NCBI GenBank assembly: GCA_032353305.1
Contig: JAUCNG010088883.1
Coordinates: forward strand, 1-14,029
Reading direction: 5' to 3'
Length of the DNA: 14,029 nucleotides
Origin: Cephalothrix spiralis
Taxonomy: Eukaryota > Nemertea > Palaeonemertea > Archinemertea > Cephalotrichidae
A program made the translations under genes and the position numbers. The stretch's first letter is position 1, and each line of letters begins with the position of its first letter. Below the pieces are notes generated by a model that was not told where the DNA came from, did not search any database, and was given only the letters and a program-made list of their open reading frames with translations. This document shows, piece by piece, positions 7,001 through 13,700 of the stretch.

Positions 7001-9746
7001 AAGGGGTATTCGGGAACATGGGGGTAAAATGGACGGGAACACGGGAACATTTAGAAAAAAAGTGCGGGAACACGGGAACATAACATTACCGATTTCGGGA
7101 ACAGGGAACATCATATTTGAAGGGAAAAAAACGAAGAAAATCCCAATCATTTCGTAAATAATGGTCTCTGACACTCAAATGTGGCTTAAGAATGAATTTG
7201 GAGCTATATAACACATCGTAGGCCCATTTCTGACTTTAAAATGTCTAATATGACGTTTGTGAAAAATTATAGGGAAAGTTTTTCGTATAATTTCTCAGAA
7301 ACACGCGTCATATTAGACATTTTCAAGTCACAAATGGGCCTACGATGTGTTCTATAGCTTACAATTCACTTTCAAGCCACATTTGAGTGTCAGAGACTGT
7401 CAGAGACCATTATTTACGAAATCGGGAACATTTTGGTAAAAATGACGGGAACACGGGAAAATAGGTAAAAAAAATACGGGAACACGGGAACATGGGACCC
7501 CCCCCCTTACAGAGTCTCATCATTCCGGTCATGCATGAATCGGACGCCGCCGATTACAAAAATAATAAAATATCAAAGTCGGAAAAACGTTATTTTTTCA
7601 TGCTTATCATATCAAAAACATCTAGATTTGCTAGAAGTCCTGAAATTTTGTCCCATTTTCCTGAATAGTGTTTGAAGTTGGGTGTTGAAGTCAATTAAGT
7701 TGGGTGTTGAAGTCAATTAATAAATTGTCGCGGTCCATCACTGGCTGGTATTTTTACTGCGGTGAACACCCGAAAATAAAAATATTTGCTAGTTCTGTCA
7801 AGAAACTTCAGTAGTAGGCAAAAATCATAATTTTTTTGAAAATTTCCCTGAAATTTTTTGTCAAAAGTCCTTAATTTCTACTGGAATAGTCATGGAACTT
7901 TGCTTAAAATTTTGCATTTAAGTGGGAGGAGTGGGGTTCGGAAGTTGTGATTTTTCGTTTCTCAAAAAACAAAAATTTCGAGGTTGATTTTTTAAGATTT
8001 CGCTATCGTAGTAGCTATTTTAATGATAAATCTGACCGACCATTATTAGAATATTGGGGTATCGACTTACAGTTTCAATTTTTCTCAATTTTCGTTAAAA
8101 ATATATAAAATATGCTGAAAAATACTCGATATGCGTTACTTAGTATGTTGGCTATATAAAAAAAATGATCTTGATGTGTCTGATGTTCCTTATTTTCAGT
8201 TGTTCCTCTACTGTTGGGAGAATGAGAAGAAGCAGAAGACAACCACATCAAGGTCAAATAATCTATCTCAATACCTACTGTTTTAATTTAGGTAGCATGC
8301 TACATGAAATGATGCATGCCCTTGGATTTTTTCATGAACATGGCAGAAGCGATAGAGACAGATATGTTACGATTGTAGAGAGAAATATTGCACAAGGTAG
8401 GCAGTAGTCCACATGATTGACATACTTACGATCATGCAAGACAATTTGTCGTTCATGAACTAATTTAAAAAAAAATCTTTTGTCTTTTTTGACGTAATCA
8501 TAAGTTTCAAAAATATTTCAGAAGTACATATAACAGAACAAAGGCAATTGATCATCATTTACTTACGATATATCAGAGTCACATTTCTTACTAGTAAATT
8601 GTCGTTCGTTTTCTAGTAAACAGAATTACAAATCATACCTGGCAATTTATATCGGAGTCACATTTCTTACTAGGAAATTGTCGTTCGATTTATTAGTCTA
8701 GCAAAACAGATTCATAATAGCCTACTATGCATACGTCGTTAATTAACGATAAAGCATTATCAATCAAAATTGTCAATGATTTTAGGTGCAAATCATTAGT
8801 GTTTATTTCTGTAAAAAAATCGAGATTTTTAACGAATCGGGAGGATGAGTGAAAAATCGAGATTAGGTTATGTTTATTATTACACTGTATCACGAATTTG
8901 ATCATTTTTTAATGTTTTGGTGTATTTTTAAGGGTTTTAATATTCGAACTATACGTATGTAATTAACCCTGTACACCGGTTCTGCCTTTTTAAATAATGC
9001 CAAGGCAGTATTGATTATTGATTATTCGCAGTTCAACGTGTATCAATTATTATGTATATAAATTGTCAATAATTTTAATTCATGACATCAAGACTTTTTA
9101 TTGATCGCCCTTACTTTTTTCCTGATTAGTAAGCAGACATTTCATTGCGCGTGTTGTTCGGTTTCCACAATCCCATTCGCACAACCGGATAATTCTATTT
9201 CGAATCACACTCAGTAGAGTGCAATTCTATTTCGAATCGTACTCAGTAGAGTGCAATTCGACATGATTAGAAATGATCATGCTCTGACGAAATGAAATGA
9301 ACTAAATATACAGTATAATAATAATTTAAACAACTAACTTTTCCATTTTCCGGGTTTAAAATTCAATTTTTTTTTCAGGGAAAATGAGCAACTTTCGCAA
9401 ATATGATCGAAAAATCAAAAGCAAACGAAACAGCCTTACATTTGTAACGCCGTACGATTTTAACTCTGTGATGCACTACCATGATAGAGCCTTTTCAAGA
9501 GATGGTATACTAAAGACGTTAGTCCCTAAGTTTCCTGATATTATGATTGGTCAACGAATAGGATTTTCTAATTATGATATTCAAAAGATAAACAGACTGT
9601 ATAACTGCAAACGGAAAAAGGCCAAGCGGAAAAAGAATTACTTGTCTGAGTCCGGAAAAGATCGGCAAAATGGTAAGCTACGTATTTATTGTGAGGCTCT
9701 TTTTTTAATGGCTTTCAAAAAATCTCGTTGGCGCGCGGTAAAATAA
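3971..9746 (+). CDS. Secreted astacin-family (M12A) zinc metalloprotease, 7 exons
   Basis: Joined exons: 3971-4012, 4905-4962, 5393-5433, 6161-6245, 6662-6794, 8200-8396, 9379-9746. All junctions are GT-AG and keep one frame, giving about 307 residues. Residues 1-26 form a signal peptide (hydrophobic MIFCIICIVVQLVSVL). A short propeptide carries FDGDM, the aspartate-switch motif in which Asp39 would bind the zinc of the zymogen. The mature protease starts near Ala51 (AVRDTRWPGG). HEMMHALGFFHEHGR (155-169) supplies zinc ligands His155, His159 and His165 and catalytic Glu156; SVMHY (215-219) is the Met-turn with Tyr219. Cys95/262 and Cys121/147 match the two family disulfides. The enzyme should be an active secreted endopeptidase; its substrate is unknown. 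Oddities are a basic insert (GRMRRSRRQPHQG) and a Lys/Arg tail after Cys262. The 3' end is uncertain: a strong donor at 9673 may splice to an unseen exon. Confidence 0.88.
4013..4904 (+). other. Astacin intron 1 (892 bp)
   Basis: Phase-0 intron splitting the signal peptide. It has a perfect 19-bp tandem duplication at 4038-4075 (unit TAGATTTTTGATTCATTTA). A stretch at about 4340-4450 has short GGGTGAAAA repeats and the pair CACGGTTAG/GAACCGTG. I see no exon or RNA gene in it. Confidence 0.6.
4905..4962 (+). CDS. Astacin exon 2 (end of signal peptide, propeptide)
   Basis: Acceptor TTTCTGCAG, donor AAG|GTAATT. Translates to LVSVLYVESQEQWDGKPIQ plus one base. The other two frames hit a stop in this exon or in exon 3, so the reading frame is fixed. 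Signal peptidase probably cuts near VES/QEQ. Confidence 0.82.
5088..5322. mobile_element. Possible small MITE in intron 2
   Basis: ACAGGCAAGGTGGCCAC at 5088 faces GTGGCCACCCTGT at 5310-5322. The termini are inverted around GGTGGCCAC with a small indel, enclosing 235 bp with no coding capacity. ACAGGGTGGCCAC-like ends occur on short non-autonomous elements in many animals. There is no clear target duplication, so this is tentative. Confidence 0.4.
5393..5433 (+). CDS. Astacin exon 3 (propeptide, aspartate switch)
   Basis: Acceptor TTTTCCAG, donor ATG|GTAAGT. Codes for GLFDGDMILQPEPM, with the first Gly split across the junction. FDGDM corresponds to the FxGDI motif of astacin propeptides, whose Asp blocks the active-site zinc until the propeptide is removed. 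Ends in phase 0. Confidence 0.88.
5434..6160 (+). other. Astacin intron 3 (727 bp)
   Basis: Contains a 25-nt direct repeat, TTGTGGGAAAATCRAAATCT followed by TATCA, at 5525-5549 and 5653-5677, spaced 128 bp. Open frames near 5353-5734 do not resemble any protein. Nothing else is identifiable. Confidence 0.5.
6161..6245 (+). CDS. Astacin exon 4 (mature N-terminus)
   Basis: Acceptor CTGTTTCAG, donor TTG|GTATGT. Translates to FRSAVRDTRWPGGVVHYVID and on to GPF. WPGGVV.YVID is the conserved start of the astacin catalytic domain, and cleavage just before Ala51 would give the buried mature N-terminus. The loop before WPGG is short compared with typical members. Confidence 0.92.
6246..6661 (+). other. 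Astacin intron 4 (416 bp) with AGA microsatellite
   Basis: A (AGA)n run of about 20 bp lies at 6466-6485, right after TCTATAT. The roughly 150 bp before it is less AT-rich than its surroundings. A short non-coding segment ending in a trinucleotide tail resembles the 3' end of a SINE or LINE, but I see no Pol III boxes, so that is a guess. Confidence 0.45.
6662..6794 (+). CDS. Astacin exon 5 (first conserved Cys)
   Basis: Acceptor TGATTCTAG, donor AGG|GTAAGT. Starts in phase 1 and ends in phase 2. The product includes KAIELFHKHTCIRW, matching the astacin TCIRF region; Cys95 would pair with Cys262. It then runs through NAIYLPYIRFKRATG, the edge-strand region before CSS. Confidence 0.92.
6994..7515. 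mobile_element. Foldback element with flanking direct repeats
   Basis: The termini ACTCTGTAAGGGG (6994) and CCCCTTACAGAGT (to 7515) are inverted. Just inside them lies a segment of about 70 nt with GGGAACAC motifs (7011-7082 and 7423-7492), present on both sides in the SAME orientation. A further, shorter GGGAACAGGGAACAT stretch follows the left copy. Between them is a near-perfect palindrome with arms of about 125 nt (7149-7272 and 7290-7422) and a loop of under 20 nt. The right arm carries a 10-bp tandem duplication (GTCAGAGACT). No protein is encoded. I infer a non-autonomous mobile element; the mix of inverted ends, direct subterminal repeats and a central hairpin fits no class I can name. 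Confidence 0.8.
7149..7422. repeat. Central palindrome of the intron-5 element
   Basis: The left arm from ATTTCGTAAATAATGGTCTC and the right arm ending in its reverse complement match over about 125 nt. Shared blocks are ACACATCGTAGGCCCATTT and AAATGTCTAATATGACG. Being inside an intron on the sense strand, it would form a long hairpin in the astacin pre-mRNA. Confidence 0.88.
7675..7718. repeat. 22-bp tandem duplication
   Basis: Two perfect head-to-tail copies of a 22-bp unit starting AAGTTGGGTGTTGAAGTC, at 7675-7696 and 7697-7718, in intron 5. Confidence 0.9.
8200..8396 (+). CDS. Astacin exon 6 (zinc-binding active site)
   Basis: Acceptor TTATTTTCAG, donor AAG|GTAGGC. Translates from CSSTVGR (Cys121) through Cys147 and the zinc motif HEMMHALGFFHEHGRSDRD to NIAQ. 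Every catalytic position of the HExxHxxGFxHExxRxDRD signature is present. Between VGR and QIIYL the usual short Gly/Gln linker is replaced by a longer Arg-rich stretch (MRRSRRQPHQG). Confidence 0.96.
8569..8687. repeat. 40-bp direct repeat in intron 6
   Basis: TATATCRGAGTCACATTTCT followed by TACTAGKAAATTGTCGTTCG occurs at 8569-8608 and 8648-8687 with two differences. A further AATTTGTCGTTC fragment lies at about 8443. Confidence 0.85.
9191..9254. repeat. 32-bp tandem repeat with internal dyad
   Basis: Two head-to-tail copies (9191-9222 and 9223-9254), differing at two positions, followed by the partial start of a third (AATTC). Each unit contains ACTCAGTAGAGT, a short hairpin-forming dyad. 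Confidence 0.88.
9379..9746 (+). CDS. Astacin exon 7 (Met-turn, C-terminus)
   Basis: Acceptor TTTTTTTTCAG. Codes for GKMSNFRKYDRK, then PYDFNSVMHY (Met-turn), IMIGQRIGFSNYDIQKINRL and YNC with Cys262, the last conserved residue of the catalytic domain. A basic tail KRKKAKRKKNYLSES follows. Coding is certain to about 9672, where TG|GTAAGC forms a strong phase-1 donor. Without splicing the frame adds about 24 residues and ends at TAA 9744-9746, overlapping an AATAAA (9742-9747). A candidate last exon at 10040-10095 would fit in phase but has no family support. Confidence 0.85.
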
Positions 9747-10589
9747 AAATTTTACCAACTTTAAAAAAAAAATCTCGTCGTCTACAAAAATACTTGTCTA
9801 ATTTGATTTGACCTATATTTATTATGATAGAATATCATAGAATGTACAATCATTTGAATAGCTGTTCCAAATGTCATGGAAAAAATTGCTATATTAAGAA
9901 CGGGGGTAGATGGATATAAAAGATGTCAAAAACATTTTGTTCCACCCTTTTGTCTTTTTCTTTCTGGATTAGCACTAAATCACCAGACACTCTGAGCTCT
10001 CTTCTCTTGTTATTAACCATTGTGATTTTTTAGTTTCAGAATTTTTCTCTCTCAATTTCTCAGTTTCTTTCGACTTATTATCCCCTCACTCTTAATCTAT
10101 TTTCTATATACTGATTATAGACTGGTTTACCCTGAATGGAGAGATAGCGTCCCACTCCACCTATTTATACTTAATTTATTTAGAGTGGTTTCACAAACAG
10201 CATTACTAAAATATATACAGTACAGGTAAAAATTAAAAGAGGGTCTTATTACACGATCACAGAATACAAAAATATTTCATATATTTTGTATTTTATACAA
10301 TCGATTTCTTCGCATTTCGACAACTTTCTAATAAAAAAGCCACGAATCTAAACTAAATAATCCATTCATCGATCAGATAAATCATGGTATTAAATATGTT
10401 CAACCAAGCAAGTGCGACATTTTTTAAAGTCCAAAGAAAGAATCAAATGACAACAAAGTACATAGATCGAACTACAATTTAATGAAAGCTTTCGGCTATT
10501 GGCTTCGTCAGCCAAAGTCTATTTTTTGTATGTAGAAGAAAGATATAACAATGTCATACAATTCGAATCCGACTTAGCATATTTCTAAT
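9747..10589. other. Intergenic between astacin and ankyrin-kinase genes
   Basis: No convincing gene. Possible polyadenylation signals for the astacin transcript are AATAAA at 9742 and 10330 and ATTAAA near 10227. A pyrimidine-rich acceptor at about 10039 precedes a short phase-1-compatible frame ending at 10095. A hammerhead-like motif on the minus strand lies at 10490-10511 (annotated separately). Confidence 0.5.
10482..10516 (-). ncRNA. Degenerate hammerhead-ribozyme-like motif
   Basis: On the minus strand CTGACGA (10505-10511) is followed after 11 nt by GAAA (10490-10493), the two conserved core blocks of a hammerhead ribozyme (CUGANGA and GAAA). The 11 nt between, AGCCAATAGCC, would make a helix II of only two pairs plus a mismatch, or three if a G has been lost. 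I could not find convincing helices I and III or a cleavage triplet. Penelope-like retroelements are known to carry hammerhead motifs, so this may be a decayed fragment of one. The segment also forms a competing perfect 6-bp hairpin, TTGGCT/AGCCAA (10499-10515). Confidence 0.28.
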
Positions 10590-10597
10590 TATAAATA
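10590..10597 (+). promoter_or_regulatory. TATA box of the ankyrin-kinase gene
   Basis: TATAAATA matches the TATA consensus exactly and lies about 157 nt before the ATG at 10747. Transcription would begin near 10620, giving an unspliced leader of about 125 nt that contains several short upstream ORFs. AT-richness makes chance matches likely. Confidence 0.4.
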
Positions 10598-10699
10598 TAA
10601 CCATTATATGGGTCTATTGCGCACATAATGTATACGTTTAAGACTTCTTGACATATTTTGTTGTTTGTTGGACCATCTTGGTTTACTTTATATGTAAAA

Positions 10700-10747
10700 A
10701 TGTGTTATTCAATGATGCTTGTACATACTTTGGATATTCAGGATTAA
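10700..10747 (+). other. Upstream ORF overlapping the main ATG
   Basis: A 15-codon frame (MCYSMMLVHTLDIQD) whose TAA at 10745-10747 shares one base with the main ATG (TAATG). Just upstream is a start-stop ATGTAA at 10692, and a 7-codon ORF begins at 10628. If the leader is unspliced, these would limit translation or require reinitiation. An AG acceptor at 10740-10741 could instead remove them. Confidence 0.35.
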
Positions 10748-13700
10748 TGGATTCCGTTTCAAAAACAATGGATGATACATTTTCAGTTGCTTGTGATGCT
10801 GTATTATCTGATGATCTAAGTATTATTGAATTTCTCGTGGACAGTTTCGGTACTGAATATAGACTTTACACTATAAAGGGGACAGGTTATTCATTTATAC
10901 ACCTTGCTGCACAGGTTGGTGCTGTTAAAATAACCAAATTTCTTTTACAGTCAGGAGCTAATGTTGATTCGTTAAGAACTGATGGTTGTGCATCATTACA
11001 TTTAGCCGCACAATGTGGACATTGTGATGTTGTATCTGCATTAATTTTAAGTGGTGCAAATGTTGATTTGCTCAGAACTGATGGTGCTTCAGCATTATAT
11101 TTAGCCGCGCAAAATGGACATTGTGATGTTGTATCTGCATTAATTCAAGGTGGGGCTAGAACTGATGGTGGTAAAGCATTACATTTAGCCGCGCAAAATG
11201 GACATTGTGATGTTGTATCTGCATTAATTCAATGTGGGGCGAATGTTAATTTGCTCAGAACTGATGGTTGTGCATCAATACATTTAGCCGCGCAAGATGG
11301 ACATTGTGATGTTGTATCTGCATTAATTCAAGGTGGGGCAAATGTTGATTTGCTCAGTACTGATGGTTGTGCATCATTACATTTCGCAGCGCAATATGGA
11401 CATTGTGATGTTGTATCTGCATTAATTCAAGGTGGGGCGAATGTTGATTTGCTAAGACCTGACGGAAGTTCAGCATTACATTTAGCCGGGCAAATTGGAC
11501 ATTGTGATGTTGTATCTGCATTAATTCAAGGTGGGGCAAATGTTGATTTGCTCAGAACTGATGGTTGTGCAGCATTACATTTCGCAGCGCAAAATGGAGA
11601 TTGTGATGTTGTATCTGCATTCATTAAAGGTGGGGCAAATGTTGATTTGTTCAGAACTGATGGTGTTTCAGCATTACATTTAGCAGCGGATAGGGGACAT
11701 TGTCAGGTTGTATCTGCATTAATTCAAAGTGGGGCGAATGTTAATTTACTTGCAACTGATGGAGCTTCAGCATTACATTTAGCCGCGCAAAATGGACATT
11801 GTGAGGTTGTATCTGCATTAATTCAAGGTGGGGCGAATGTTGATTTGCTCAGAACTGATTGTGCTTCAGCATTACATTTGGCCGCGCAACATGGGCAATG
11901 TGGGGCTGTATCCGCATTAATTCAAGGTGGGGCCAATGTTGAATTACAAGGAACTGGTGGTTTTTCAGCCTTACTTTTAGCCGCGCAAATTGGACATTGT
12001 GATGTTGTATCTGCATTAATTCAAAGTGGGGCCAATGTTGAATTACAAGAAACTGGTGGTTTTTCAGCATTATATTTTGCAGCGCAAAATGGACACTGTG
12101 ACGTTGCTTATGCATTAATTCGAAGTGGGTCGAATGTTAATTTGTTATCAAATAACGGTTCTTCAGCACTACATATTGCATCGCAAGAAGGACATTGTGA
12201 TATCGTGTCTGCCATCATTCAAGAAATTGCGAATGATTATTTATTTGAGAATGAGGTCATTTCAGCATTAAATAACGCAGTAAATTTTGGACATTTTGAT
12301 TTGTTTCAGTTTTTACTTACAGTCATTGATAATTCTTTGAACTTAAAAGTGAACCTTAAGAGCGTGCTTTTAAAAGCTTTTTCATTTAACAGAATCCTGA
12401 TAATTAAATACTTAATCCGAGTTAGATGTGTAACAGTTGATGTACAAATACTTTTACGCTCAATAGACGCTTGTTCATTTAAACTGTTCTATTATATTTT
12501 CTCACATTTCCTTAACAAAAATGAAGCAATCGATTTAACTGAAGATCATAATCATAATTCAGATGATATTGTTAAAGATATTCAGCGAATACTGAACGAG
12601 CTAAAACAGTGCAAGGATTTTGCAACATCTAACAAAGATTTGCCTGGATTTTCAATCTATTTTAACGTAATTTTTCAAAAAATTAACTGTGAAATGAAAT
12701 ACTATCAAAATATTCAAAATCAAAATAACACAATTGACAAAATTTTCAACAGTTCTATTCTTCCAAAGCCTTTGAAGTACAAATTACAATGTTTGAATCA
12801 TAACGATAACAGCAGTTTTGTGTTAGAATTAATAAGAGGTCCTGGAAATTTAAAACAGATAGGCAGTGGATCATTTGGGACTGTATTCAAAGGCAACCTG
12901 CCTGACCACAGCAATAAAATAGAAGTACCTGTAGCGATGAAAAAAATGCATATATATTTCAACAGAATGGGGAACCTGAATACACTGATAGATGAAGTTA
13001 TTAAAATGAAAGAATTTAGTCATAAGAATATAGTTAAACTTGTTGATGCAATTTATAACTGTCTAGACAAGCCTGCTTCTGTATGGATAATTATGGAATT
13101 TTGTGATCAGGATCTCAAAAAGTGCTTTATTGATGACGGTGAATTAAACAACAGAAACCCTAGACTGTTACATAACCCTGAACATTATTCCATATCGGTA
13201 CATGATGCATTGAAAACAATGCTACAGATCTGCAATGGTCTGAAATATCTTCACTCGATGAAATGCATCCATAAGGACCTTAAACTTACAAACATTATGC
13301 TTACGAAGGATTCTATTGTGAAGATTTGTGATTTCGGTTTGTCTGATTTCATTAAAGGGGAAGTTGAGCATTCAAACCAAATTAAAGGAACTAAAGTTTA
13401 TATGGCACCGGAATGTTTTCGCGGTGAATATTCCGCGAAAACGGACTGCTATGTGTTAGGATTACTGTGCTATGAAATTTGGATGGGTAATTTGTACTAT
13501 CAAGTGGATTACTTCAAAAACTATAAAAGTCACAAAGTTGTGGAATTCATGAAAGAAGGCAGGAGGCCACCGTTTATTGGACCAAATATCCCACCAAAAA
13601 TAATTCAAAATTTCATAACTTGTTGTTGGAGCCAGAATAAATCTGACAGACCGACAGCTTTAGAATGCAGATCCAAGTTGAGGAAGATACTAATGGTTTT

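Larger units (their letters stand above)
6795..8199 (+). other. Astacin intron 5 (1405 bp)
   Basis: The largest intron of the gene. It contains the 522-bp foldback element at 6994-7515 and a 22-bp tandem duplication at 7675-7718. The remainder is AT-rich with no exon-like segment between the phase-2 donor at 6795 and the matching acceptor before 8200. Confidence 0.7.
8397..9378 (+). other. Astacin intron 6 (982 bp) with two local repeats
   Basis: Carries a 40-bp direct repeat (8569-8608 and 8648-8687, start-to-start spacing 79 bp) and a 32-bp tandem repeat (9191-9254). No exon or RNA gene is visible. Confidence 0.65.

Noticed and set aside
6840-7174. Overlapping minus-strand frames rich in FP/MFP
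   Set aside because: They are translations of the GGGAACAC repeat of the intron-5 element.
10555-10580. TTCGAATCC resembling a tRNA T-loop
   Set aside because: No matching acceptor stem, D-arm or anticodon arm lies upstream at tRNA spacing.
10648-10746. N-terminal extension of the ankyrin-kinase frame with a hydrophobic stretch, opening after TAA at 10639
   Set aside because: It has no ATG; the only start-like codon is TTG. Nuclear genes rarely start there, and the ankyrin cap begins after Met at 10747.
11354-12115. Antisense open frames with repeated HLELMQIQHHNV
   Set aside because: They mirror the 99-bp ankyrin array; the period is a multiple of three, so an antisense frame stays open by default.
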